A DNA stretch of 13,380 bases from Bacteroidales bacterium UBA6340 (GTDB lineage Bacteria > Bacteroidota > Bacteroidia > Bacteroidales > Paludibacteraceae): positions 21,068-34,447 of the forward strand of contig DJSG01000029.1 in the NCBI GenBank assembly GCA_002440265.1. The letters are read 5' to 3'. Below the pieces are notes generated by a model. That model had not been told where the DNA came from. It saw nothing but the letters and a program-made list of their open reading frames with translations, and did not search any database. This document shows, piece after piece, positions 1 through 6,253 of the stretch; the first letter of the stretch is position 1; each line of letters starts with the position of its first letter. A program made the position numbers and the translations under genes.

Positions 1-134
1 CGGCTGCACTGGAGTTGGTGCATAAGTTCGGAGTAAAGAAAGTGTATATCAACTTCGTAGTGGAATTGGCTGCACTGAATGGCAGAGACAAGTTAGGCTC
101 CGATGTAGAAGTCAGCAGTCTATTGATGTGCTAA
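1..134 (+). CDS. apt: Adenine phosphoribosyltransferase, C-terminal end (partial)
   Basis: Only the last 43 codons lie in the window; the frame begins at base 3 and ends at TAA 132-134. The visible C-terminus reads ELVHKFGVKKVYINF, then VELAALNGRDKLG, then SSLL. This matches the end of adenine phosphoribosyltransferases, where a hydrophobic strand is followed by an 'EL..L.GR..L' segment. The enzyme converts adenine and PRPP to AMP and pyrophosphate in cytosolic purine salvage. The PRPP-binding motif lies outside the window and cannot be checked. From general knowledge, apt directly upstream of uvrC is a common gene order in Bacteroidales, which supports the call. No terminator is evident before uvrC, so the two may share a transcript. 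Confidence 0.82.
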   Translation, partial: AALELVHKFGVKKVYINFVVELAALNGRDKLGSDVEVSSLLMC

Positions 135-244
135 GCCAACATCACAAGCATTCTTAATGTGGACAATTATCGTCTATTTTACATGAATTAGACGAAGACG
201 ATGTGGACAAATTACATCATTGAGGTGATTTTCGGACAAAACAC

Positions 245-2065
245 ATGACGCGCAACGACGAGCACATACGACAGATTCTTCAACGCATACCGGAGAAGCC
301 CGGTGTGTACCAGTACTTCAACGAGGAAGGTGAAGTAATATACGTAGGTAAGGCTAAGAACCTCCACCGTCGTGTGAGCAGTTATTTCCATAAGGAGCAG
401 GACCGCTTCAAGACCAAACAACTTGTCAAAAACATAGCCGACATACGTTATGTGGTGGTGGACAGCGAGCAAGACGCTTTTCTCTTGGAGAACAACCTCA
501 TCAAGAAATACCAACCGCATTACAACATCTTGCTGAAGGACGGCAAGAGTTATCCGAGTATCTGCATTACCAAGGAGGAGTTTCCGCGTATCTTCAAGAC
601 ACGCCATATCGTGAAAGGCGCAGGGGAGTACTACGGGCCCTATAGTTTCGGCTATACGGTGGACTTGGTGATAGAGTTGATACACAAACTCTACCCTATT
701 CGTACCTGCAACACCTATATGACCCAACGGGGTGTGAACGATGGCAAATACAAAGTCTGCCTCAAGTATCACCTCGGCACCTGTTGCGGCATCTGCGAAA
801 ACAAGATAGACCCCGTCAAATACAGGGGATATGTGGACGCTGCCCGCCAAATCATCCGTGGTGATGCCCACGAGATAAGCCGCCAGATGGAGGCAGAGAT
901 GCAGGCTTTGTCTGCCCAAATGCGCTACGAAGAAGCCGGTGAAATCAAGGAAAAGTACGATTTACTGGAGCGTTTCAAGAGCAAAACCGTCATCACCAAC
1001 TCCACTGCCGGTGACGTAGATGTCTTTGGCTACGATGAAATGGGGCAGAATGTGTATATTTCTATGCTTCATGTCCACAAAGGCAGTATCGTACAAGGGC
1101 AGACTATCGAGTACAAAAAGCAATTGGACGAGCCACGCGAGGAGATACTTGCCATGGGCATTTGGGAACTCAGGGAGCAGTTAGGCAGTACGACAAAAGA
1201 GGTCATCGTCCCGTTTATTCCTGATATAACTGACGAAAACCTCCATATCAACATCGCCCTTGGCGGGGACAAGAAGAAACTGCTTGACCTCGCTATGCAG
1301 AATGTGCATCAGTACAAACAAGACCGTCTGAAGCAGGACGACAAACTCAATCCCGACCAGCGTGCCGTGCGTATCCTCACCTCCCTGCAGCAACTTCTCG
1401 GGCTCCCTACCCTACCGATGTGGATAGACAGTTTCGACAACTCCAATATCCAAGGCACAGACGCCGTGGCAGGCTGCGTAGTGTTCAAGAAGGCACGTCC
1501 GAGCAAGAGCGACTACAAGCGTTTTGAGATAAAGACGGTCGTTGGAGCCGACGACTACGCCAGTATGCGTGAGGTCGTACGGAGACGATACGCCCGCCTT
1601 GTGGAGGAGGGCAGTCCCCTACCCGACCTCATCATCGCCGACGGAGGCATCGGGCAGATGCACGCCATACGCGAGGCAGTGGAAGACCAACTCGGGCTGC
1701 ACATTCCCATCGCCGGACTCAAGAAGGACGACAAGCACCGCACCAATGTCCTGCTTTATGGCTTCCCGCCCAAGGAGTTCGGCATGAAGGTCACCGACGA
1801 GGTCTTCCGACTCATGGTAGAGATACAGGACGAGGTGCACCGATTTGCCATCACCTACCATAAGAAGCACCGCAGCAAGTCGCAGACAAAGAGCGAACTC
1901 GATGATATACAAGGAGTTGGACCTGTCACCAAGCAAAAGATATTGCGTCAGTATGGCAGTGTAGCCCGCGCTAAAGCAGCCGAATTGGACGACCTGCGTC
2001 AAACGCTCGGAACTCACACAGGTTCAATAGTTTACGAGCATTTTCACGGCAAAATATCGCGCTGA
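245..2065 (+). CDS. uvrC: Excinuclease ABC subunit C (UvrC)
   Basis: UvrC makes both incisions around a DNA lesion after UvrA and UvrB have loaded, in nucleotide excision repair. The 606-residue length is normal. Domains in order: an N-terminal GIY-YIG nuclease (GVY at 20-22, YVGKAKN at 33-39) for the 3' cut; cysteines C155, C172, C180 and C184 with the spacing of the reported UvrC iron-sulfur ligands; a UVR UvrB-binding motif at about 210-245; an RNase H-like nuclease for the 5' cut (SFDNSNIQG at 396-404, LIIADGGIGQ at 462-471, EVHRFAITYH at 530-539); and a C-terminal helix-hairpin-helix (DDIQGVGPVTKQKIL). ATG 245 is chosen because it starts the conserved GIY-YIG domain at the usual distance. 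No Shine-Dalgarno site is seen, as is normal for the phylum. tsaE follows after 22 bases. All key residues are present, so the gene looks functional. Confidence 0.97.
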   Translation: MTRNDEHIRQILQRIPEKPGVYQYFNEEGEVIYVGKAKNLHRRVSSYFHKEQDRFKTKQLVKNIADIRYVVVDSEQDAFLLENNLIKKYQPHYNILLKDGKSYPSICITKEEFPRIFKTRHIVKGAGEYYGPYSFGYTVDLVIELIHKLYPIRTCNTYMTQRGVNDGKYKVCLKYHLGTCCGICENKIDPVKYRGYVDAARQIIRGDAHEISRQMEAEMQALSAQMRYEEAGEIKEKYDLLERFKSKTVITNSTAGDVDVFGYDEMGQNVYISMLHVHKGSIVQGQTIEYKKQLDEPREEILAMGIWELREQLGSTTKEVIVPFIPDITDENLHINIALGGDKKKLLDLAMQNVHQYKQDRLKQDDKLNPDQRAVRILTSLQQLLGLPTLPMWIDSFDNSNIQGTDAVAGCVVFKKARPSKSDYKRFEIKTVVGADDYASMREVVRRRYARLVEEGSPLPDLIIADGGIGQMHAIREAVEDQLGLHIPIAGLKKDDKHRTNVLLYGFPPKEFGMKVTDEVFRLMVEIQDEVHRFAITYHKKHRSKSQTKSELDDIQGVGPVTKQKILRQYGSVARAKAAELDDLRQTLGTHTGSIVYEHFHGKISR

Positions 2066-2087
2066 GAATCGAATATTTTCCACAACT

Positions 2088-2537
2088 ATGTACAACTACA
2101 CAATAAAAACAGGCGAAAATGGTGGGCTTTTGCTCATCAACGAACAGGGGCAGGCAGTGCCTGCTACGGATATTCTCAAACAATGTGTTCCACACCGTGT
2201 CTTTGCCTTCTGCGGCAAGATGGGTGCAGGCAAGACGACTTTCATCAAACAACTATGCGAAGACTTGGGCACCGACGACGTAGTGAACAGCCCCACCTTC
2301 GCCTTGGTCAATGTCTATGATGTGCAGGGCGACGTGCCGCAGGTCTATCACTTCGACTGCTATCGACTCAAGGACATACGCGAGGCGATGGATTTCGGCG
2401 CGGAGGACTACCTCTATTCGGGCAACTACTGCTTCATCGAGTGGCCTGAGATGATTGAACCCCTCTTGCCTGACGACACCGTCTGGGTCTATATCACCGA
2501 GATGCTCGACGGCACCCGTACATTACGGGTGGAATAA
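2088..2537 (+). CDS. tsaE: tRNA threonylcarbamoyladenosine biosynthesis ATPase TsaE
   Basis: TsaE is the small cytosolic ATPase that works with TsaB and TsaD to make N6-threonylcarbamoyladenosine at position 37 of ANN-decoding tRNAs. The 149-residue length fits the family. A Walker A loop GKMGAGKT lies at residues 43-50. It is followed by the family signature NSPTF (67-71), the HFDCYRL strand (88-94) and the IEWPE motif (117-121). The gene starts 22 bases after the uvrC stop and has no promoter motif of its own, so it is probably co-transcribed with uvrC. The Walker A loop reads CGKMGAGKT rather than the commoner GDLGAGKT, a conservative variation. It converges with the alkyltransferase pair on the other strand. 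Confidence 0.95.
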   Translation: MYNYTIKTGENGGLLLINEQGQAVPATDILKQCVPHRVFAFCGKMGAGKTTFIKQLCEDLGTDDVVNSPTFALVNVYDVQGDVPQVYHFDCYRLKDIREAMDFGAEDYLYSGNYCFIEWPEMIEPLLPDDTVWVYITEMLDGTRTLRVE

Positions 2538-2656
2538 CACACGTTGAGAGCGTGGAACAATTGGATTTTTGCTGTTTTGTTCTTGGTACATTCGCTCGGA
2601 GTTCTCTCGGTATTCTCTCGGGAAAACAAGCGTGGAACAATGGTAACAAAATGAGA
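2538..2656. repeat. Convergent intergenic gap with direct repeats and an 11-base tandem array
   Basis: This 119-base gap separates tsaE from the convergent MGMT-like gene. A 13-base direct repeat, AGCGTGGAACAAT, occurs at 2549-2561 and 2629-2641, exactly 80 bases apart. Between the copies is a three-unit, 11-base tandem array at 2591-2623 (TTCGCTCGGAG, TTCTCTCGGTA, TTCTCTCGGGA). A shorter match, AGCGTGGAAC, occurs at 8124-8133 in another intergenic region. A weak inverted repeat (GAACAA 2555-2560, TTGTTC 2577-2582) could contribute to termination, but no clear intrinsic terminator is present. No reading frame here looks coding. Confidence 0.7.
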
Positions 2657-2998
2657 TTACTGCGAGGGATAAACAGGTTCGCTGCCGAGTATTTGGTAGT
2701 TCCATTGTGCTTGTTTCATATCCACGCAGCCATTGGGTTTGAAAGGGACTCCTTCGGCTTCGAGGAGGCGACGCTGGTCCTTCCAGACAGGTGCGGGACG
2801 ACCTTGCACATTCACTACGCGATGGCATGGCAATTCCGCAGATACCACGGCTCCGCATAACAGACGTCCCACAAGACGGGCATGATTCGGATAGCCAGCC
2901 AATAGTGCCACCTGCCCATACGTCAGCACCTTGCCATACGGAATGGCGGCTATAATACTGTATACATCTTGGCGAAACCGGATGGTATCGATGGGCAT
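2657..2998 (-). CDS. MGMT/alkyltransferase-like (ATL) family protein retaining the reactive Cys
   Basis: This 113-residue protein has only the DNA-binding alkyltransferase core. Visible landmarks are IPYGKVLTYGQVA (19-31, with the conserved Tyr), a helix RLVGRLL in the recognition/arginine-finger region (41-47), the active-site loop LPCHRVV (56-62, C58) and a C-terminal FKPNGCVDM segment typical of YbaZ-type ATL proteins. It lacks the GYAGGL segment and N-terminal domain of full methyltransferases. Classical ATL proteins replace the Cys with Trp or Ala and hand O6-alkylguanine to nucleotide excision repair. This one keeps PCHR, so it may be an active mini-methyltransferase, a sensor, or both. 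The start at 2998 is chosen because upstream in-frame sequence overlaps ogt and has no family similarity. It begins 11 bases after the ogt stop, so the pair is almost certainly one operon. Confidence 0.88.
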   Translation of the reverse strand: MPIDTIRFRQDVYSIIAAIPYGKVLTYGQVALLAGYPNHARLVGRLLCGAVVSAELPCHRVVNVQGRPAPVWKDQRRLLEAEGVPFKPNGCVDMKQAQWNYQILGSEPVYPSQ

Positions 2999-3009
2999 GG
3001 CGGCGTTGT

Positions 3010-3528
3010 TTAGCGTATGGCAGATTGGGAGGCTTCCCATTGAAGTAGGAAACGCTTTGCAGGAAGACCACCTGCGTAACCTGTGAGGGTGCCGCTGGTG
3101 CCGATTATTCTGTGGCAAGGAACAAAGATTGACATCGCGTTGGCACCTACGGCATTCGCCACAGCGCGCACCGATTGCGGGCAAATGATACGTTCTGCCA
3201 ATTGCAAATAGGTGAGAGTCGTGCCATAAGGTACGCCTTGCAACGCCTCCCAAACGGTTTGTTGGAAAGGAGTTCCCGCGAAAAGAAGAGGAACAGAGAA
3301 CGTGCTGCGCACGCCAAGGAAATACTCATCTAATTGGCTGACTGCCAAATCCATAACACTACTATTACCTGCTACTATGTCCGCATGCAGGCGTCGCTTC
3401 AAGCGCGACAGGACAGCGGAAGCATCATGGCGGTTCGTCCAATCGCAAAGGCAGAGCCGGTCGCCCAATGAGCCAAGCAGCAAGTTGCCACATGGAGAAG
3501 GATACGCGTGTGTGTAGATGGTGTACAT
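3010..3528 (-). CDS. ogt: Methylated-DNA--[protein]-cysteine S-methyltransferase
   Basis: This suicide enzyme removes alkyl groups from O6-alkylguanine (and O4-methylthymine) in DNA onto its own cysteine. At 172 residues it matches the Ogt class. The N-terminal ribonuclease-like domain covers about residues 1-80. The catalytic domain begins at GTPFQQTVWEAL (85-96), then PYGTTLTYLQLA with the conserved Tyr, RAVANAVGAN (121-130) with the arginine-finger helix, the active site VPCHRIIG (136-143, C138) and GYAGGLPAKRFLL (150-162). A Bacteroidetes-type promoter lies 29 bases upstream of the ATG. The MGMT-like gene follows directly. ogt diverges from hsp20 across a 275-base gap. All catalytic residues are intact. 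Confidence 0.95.
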   Translation of the reverse strand: MYTIYTHAYPSPCGNLLLGSLGDRLCLCDWTNRHDASAVLSRLKRRLHADIVAGNSSVMDLAVSQLDEYFLGVRSTFSVPLLFAGTPFQQTVWEALQGVPYGTTLTYLQLAERIICPQSVRAVANAVGANAMSIFVPCHRIIGTSGTLTGYAGGLPAKRFLLQWEASQSAIR

Positions 3529-3556
3529 CAGATATATCCAAGTTTGAATACCTATG

Positions 3557-3587
3557 CAAAGATACGGCTTTTCCCCGATATGCGCAA
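3557..3587 (-). promoter_or_regulatory. Predicted Bacteroidetes-type promoter of ogt
   Basis: On the minus strand, TTG (3587-3585) is followed by 20 bases and then TATCTTTG (3564-3557). This fits the -33 TTTG / -7 TAnnTTTG consensus of the primary sigma factor in this phylum. The ogt ATG is 29 bases downstream, leaving a short leader. Confidence 0.65.
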
Positions 3588-3651
3588 GAGAGAGAAAGGG
3601 CTATTTTGTCGTAGTCCGCAAGCGTATATCTGTCATTATTACATAATATAC

Positions 3652-3676
3652 TGCCATAATGGCATATATATATGCC
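3652..3676. promoter_or_regulatory. Two overlapping palindromes upstream of hsp20 (operator-like)
   Basis: TGCCAT-A-ATGGCA (3652-3664) overlaps a perfect 16-base palindrome, GGCATATATATATGCC (3661-3676), so three GGCA/TGCC half-sites sit in 25 bases. The block ends 21 bases before the sigma-54-like element. It could be an activator or repressor site. The AT-rich core could alternatively favour DNA melting or bending. Confidence 0.5.
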
Positions 3677-3697
3677 TGCAATAGGCAAAATGGTATG

Positions 3698-3713
3698 TGG
3701 CACGCAAATTGAT
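3698..3713 (+). promoter_or_regulatory. Sigma-54-like promoter of hsp20
   Basis: TGGCACG, four bases, then TTGAT matches the sigma-54 consensus TGGCACG-N4-TTGCW at 11 of 12 specified positions. The GG and the -12 element have the required spacing. The single mismatch is A for C at 3712, in the normally conserved -12 GC. Transcription would begin near 3724, giving a leader of about 80 bases. No TAnnTTTG box of the primary sigma factor is visible on the plus strand in this gap, so this is the best promoter candidate for hsp20. Confidence 0.5.
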
Positions 3714-3803
3714 AAGGTATATAGCGAATGCAGTTTGCAAAGGCGACCTACAGAGAGGCGGCGAGCAAGATGCACTAAACTAAACTATAAAATTTATACG
3801 ACT

Positions 3804-4244
3804 ATGTTACCTACAGTTAGAAAGAATGAACAGAATTGGTTACCGAGTTTCTTCAATGATTTCTTCAGCGATGAGTGGCCTGCAATGCGGACTGCCGCAA
3901 ATACAGCACCAGCCATCAATGTGAAAGAAGACGAGAAGGCTTACCACGTTGAGATAGCCGCTCCGGGCATGGCAAAGGAGGACTTCAAAGTACACGTAAA
4001 CGACCAAGATGAATTGGTAGTAAGTGTGGAAAAGAAGCAAGAAAACAAAGAAGAGGATAAGAAATCGAAGTTCCTGCGTCATGAGTTCAATTACAGCCGC
4101 TTTGAGCAGTCGTTGCTCTTGCCGGAGAATGTGAATAAGGACGCTATCGCAGCAAAGGTTGAAAACGGTGTACTCCATATCGAGTTGCCTAAATTGGACC
4201 CTGTGGTACAAAAGCAACCGACAAAGGTAATTGAGATTCAATAA
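3804..4244 (+). CDS. hsp20: Small heat-shock protein, Hsp20/alpha-crystallin family
   Basis: Small heat-shock proteins are ATP-independent cytosolic chaperones that form oligomers and hold unfolding proteins until refolding machinery acts. The product has 146 residues, normal for the family. The N-terminal arm is aromatic (NWLPSFFNDFF). The alpha-crystallin domain spans about 35-132, with APGMAKEDFKV (53-63), LLLPENVNKD (104-113) and the hallmark NGVLHIELPK (121-130). The tail carries the IEI motif (143-145) that links oligomers. ATG 3804 is used because the longer in-frame extension to 3672 lacks family similarity and would run through the predicted promoter. The leader just before the ATG is A/T-rich with no Shine-Dalgarno site. 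The upstream palindromes and sigma-54-like element suggest stress-linked control; no CIRCE element is seen. Confidence 0.95.
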   Translation: MLPTVRKNEQNWLPSFFNDFFSDEWPAMRTAANTAPAINVKEDEKAYHVEIAAPGMAKEDFKVHVNDQDELVVSVEKKQENKEEDKKSKFLRHEFNYSRFEQSLLLPENVNKDAIAAKVENGVLHIELPKLDPVVQKQPTKVIEIQ

Positions 4245-4358
4245 GTGCTTGTAGGCGAGGACGGAGGCGCGCAGTGATATGGGAAGACGCGCAATGCCCG
4301 CAGAGAGAACTTGTTGAACGGTGCAGAAAAAGAAAATAATTGTTAGTTCTGCATAAAG

Positions 4359-4397
4359 GAAAGGGCTGCCTAACAGAAGATGTCAGGCAGCCCTTTC
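4359..4397. terminator. Strong hairpin, probable terminator between convergent genes
   Basis: A perfect 13-base stem (GAAAGGGCTGCCT 4359-4371 with AGGCAGCCCTTTC 4385-4397) continues inward past one A-C mismatch by three more pairs, closing a GAAGA loop. It lies 115 bases after the hsp20 stop and serves both strands in principle. U-tracts are weak on either side, so termination is inferred from stem strength. On the minus strand it sits 22 bases after the stop of the beta-barrel-like remnant, suggesting it was that gene's terminator. Confidence 0.65.
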
Positions 4398-4419
4398 TGC
4401 GTGTATACCATTGTATGCG

Positions 4420-4494
4420 CTATAGAAACTGAAAGTTTAGAGCGACACCAATGCCATTCATAACGCTCTTAAGACTAAGCGAAGGTTGGTATTT
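4420..4494 (-). pseudogene. Possible 3' remnant of an outer-membrane beta-barrel protein gene
   Basis: On the minus strand a 24-codon open stretch ends in GIGVALNFQFL followed by TAG (4422-4420). The preceding residues in the same frame, YQPSLSLKSVMN, and the alternating hydrophobic pattern ending in aromatic residues are what the last beta-strand of a Bacteroidetes outer-membrane barrel looks like. An in-frame stop at 4497-4495 cuts it off upstream, and the CoA-transferase begins its own 3' end just beyond. A strong hairpin follows 22 bases after the stop. Together these suggest a decayed gene of which only the end and terminator survive. The stretch is short and chance similarity is possible. 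Confidence 0.3.
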
Positions 4495-4525
4495 CTACAC
4501 CTTTCTACATTGCAAATATCCGGAC

Positions 4526-4559
4526 TAATAGACATTTCTTGTACCTGAAATGTCTATTA
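4526..4559 (-). terminator. Hairpin after the CoA-transferase gene
   Basis: A perfect 13-base inverted repeat (TAATAGACATTTC 4526-4538, GAAATGTCTATTA 4547-4559) encloses an 8-base loop and begins 12 bases after the stop of the minus-strand CoA-transferase. The stem is AT-rich and is not followed by a U-run. It may be a terminator or a 3'-end stabilising structure. Confidence 0.55.
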
Positions 4560-4571
4560 ATCCATTATTAC

Positions 4572-6068
4572 TTATCTCAAGTAGTTCTCCCACTTGGTAT
4601 TGCGCATATCGCCGCTCTTGAGGAACTCCTCGTGCATAGCCAGCGCGCAACTCAGTGTATGCGGGGTGTGTGCCGTCTTTGACATAGCGAGATACTCGTT
4701 GAGCATCGGACGATATTGCGGGTCAACGCAGTTGTCGATTATCTCATGCGCACGTTGGATAGGGCTCTTGCCGCGCAAATCAGCGATGCCGTGCTCTGTG
4801 ATTATCACCTTCACGCTATGCTCGCTGTGGTCGAGGTGGCTCACCATCGGCACAAAAGCCGAGATACAACCGCCCTTGGCGGTCGAAGGCGTGGTGTAGA
4901 TACTGATATAGGCATTGCGGGTGAAGTCGCCGCTGCCGCCGATACCGTTCATCATCTTCGTACCGCATACGTGCGTCGAGTTGATATTGCCGTAGATGTC
5001 AGCCTCCAGTGCCGTATTGATGGTAATCAAACCCAAACGGCGTGCCACTTCGGGGTTGTTGCTAATCTCCTGCGGACGAAGCACAATCTTGTCGCGGAAG
5101 AAATCGATATGGTCGATGATGTCCTGCAACTTGTCCGCACCGATAGTCAGCGAGCAACCGCTGGCAAACTTCACACGTCCCTCTTTCATCAAGCCAACCA
5201 CCGAGTCTTGTATCACCTCGGTGTACATCTCAAACGGCGGGATATGCTTGTTCTCGCCCAACGCACCCAGCACGGCATTGGCGATATTGCCCACGCCCGA
5301 CTGGATAGGCAGGAACGACGACGGGATACGCCCCGCCTTCATCTCCTGTTCCAGGAACAGAGCCACGTTGGCACCTATCTTCTCCGTCGTCTCGTCCAGC
5401 GGTGAGAACTTACCCACTTCGTTGGGACGGTTGGTCTTCACTACTGCCACAATCTTCTTCGGATCCACCTTGATATGGTCTTTCCCGATACGGTCTGACG
5501 GCTTGTAAACAGGTATCTCGCGGCGTTGGGGCGGGTCAAGCGGCTCATACAAATCGTGCAGACCGCGCATCGTAGCAGGCATTGCCTCGTTGAGTTCAAC
5601 GATAATCTTCGGAGCCAACTCGCAGAACGTCAGCATATTACCCACACCTGCCGTCGGTACAATCACACCCTCTTCGTCCACGTAGCAAGCCTCAATGATA
5701 GCAAAGTCGGGACGCTTCATAAAGCCGTAGCGCAGGTCTTGTGCCAACTCGCTCAGGTGCATATCGAAATAGTGTGCACGCTGTGCGTTCAACTCGGCAC
5801 GCAAGTCCTTGTTGCCCTGATAGGGGGTACGGAAATCAATAGCGTGTGCACGTGCCAATGCGCCGTCGCAACTGTCACCCGTGGACGCACCCGTGTACAT
5901 ACCAATCTTGAAAGGTTTGCCCTCTGCATGCAGAGCCTCTGCCTGATGGGCGATAGCAGTAGGGACATCTTTCGGAGCGCCGGCAGGCGTAAATCCGCCC
6001 ATACCGACCACGTCTCCGTTCTTTACTAACTTAGCAGCCTCTTCGGCTGTCATAAATGGAAGTGCCAT
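4572..6068 (-). CDS. Acetyl-CoA hydrolase/transferase family CoA-transferase (likely succinyl-CoA:acetate type)
   Basis: The 498-residue protein matches class I CoA-transferases of the acetyl-CoA hydrolase family (Cat1/AarC/ScpC type). The N-terminal part has GDVVGMGGFTPAGAPK (18-33). The middle has QSGVGNIANAVL (256-267). The catalytic glutamate is E284 in MYTEVIQDSVVG, the residue that forms the glutamyl-CoA thioester in this family. GIGGSGDF (375-382) and TEHGIADLRG (424-433) follow. In succinate/propionate-producing Bacteroidales such enzymes move CoA between succinate and acetate, linking acetate production to the succinate pathway; the exact substrates cannot be read from sequence. ATG 6068 sits 50 bases downstream of a good promoter box. 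The gene appears to be a single-gene unit with its own promoter and 3' hairpin. Plain acetyl-CoA hydrolase activity is the main alternative. Confidence 0.9.
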   Translation of the reverse strand: MALPFMTAEEAAKLVKNGDVVGMGGFTPAGAPKDVPTAIAHQAEALHAEGKPFKIGMYTGASTGDSCDGALARAHAIDFRTPYQGNKDLRAELNAQRAHYFDMHLSELAQDLRYGFMKRPDFAIIEACYVDEEGVIVPTAGVGNMLTFCELAPKIIVELNEAMPATMRGLHDLYEPLDPPQRREIPVYKPSDRIGKDHIKVDPKKIVAVVKTNRPNEVGKFSPLDETTEKIGANVALFLEQEMKAGRIPSSFLPIQSGVGNIANAVLGALGENKHIPPFEMYTEVIQDSVVGLMKEGRVKFASGCSLTIGADKLQDIIDHIDFFRDKIVLRPQEISNNPEVARRLGLITINTALEADIYGNINSTHVCGTKMMNGIGGSGDFTRNAYISIYTTPSTAKGGCISAFVPMVSHLDHSEHSVKVIITEHGIADLRGKSPIQRAHEIIDNCVDPQYRPMLNEYLAMSKTAHTPHTLSCALAMHEEFLKSGDMRNTKWENYLR

Positions 6069-6117
6069 GATATGATATTTATAAGTAAATTGTTAATATA
6101 CTACCCGAAAGCGACCG

Positions 6118-6149
6118 CAAAGTTACTCTTTTTTCTCGGAATACACAAT
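6118..6149 (-). promoter_or_regulatory. Predicted promoter of the CoA-transferase gene
   Basis: On the minus strand, ATTG (6149-6146), 20 bases, then TAACTTTG (6125-6118) fits the Bacteroidetes TTTG / TAnnTTTG promoter. The ATG is 49 bases further on. The rest of the 185-base gap up to 6253 holds nothing I can identify. Confidence 0.65.
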
Positions 6150-6253
6150 ATGCGTCCATTGCCCACGCTGCCATTAGAATATATGCCCACAAAATATCTG
6201 CAATATCATCAAGCGGACTGAAATAGAGATAATGTGTTTTTGAGTACTATTTT

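Noticed and set aside
212..919. A 235-codon minus-strand frame opposite uvrC
   Set aside because: Antisense to the GIY-YIG nuclease region of uvrC, with no motif of its own.
2999..3253. Upstream extension of the MGMT-like gene to an ATG at 3253
   Set aside because: The extension overlaps ogt in another frame and its residues are low-complexity Arg/Cys/His with no family match. The ATG at 2998 gives a normal ATL-sized protein.
3529..3803. CIRCE/HrcA operator for hsp20
   Set aside because: No TTAGCACTC-N9-GAGTGCTAA or near match is present; the palindromes here have a different sequence.
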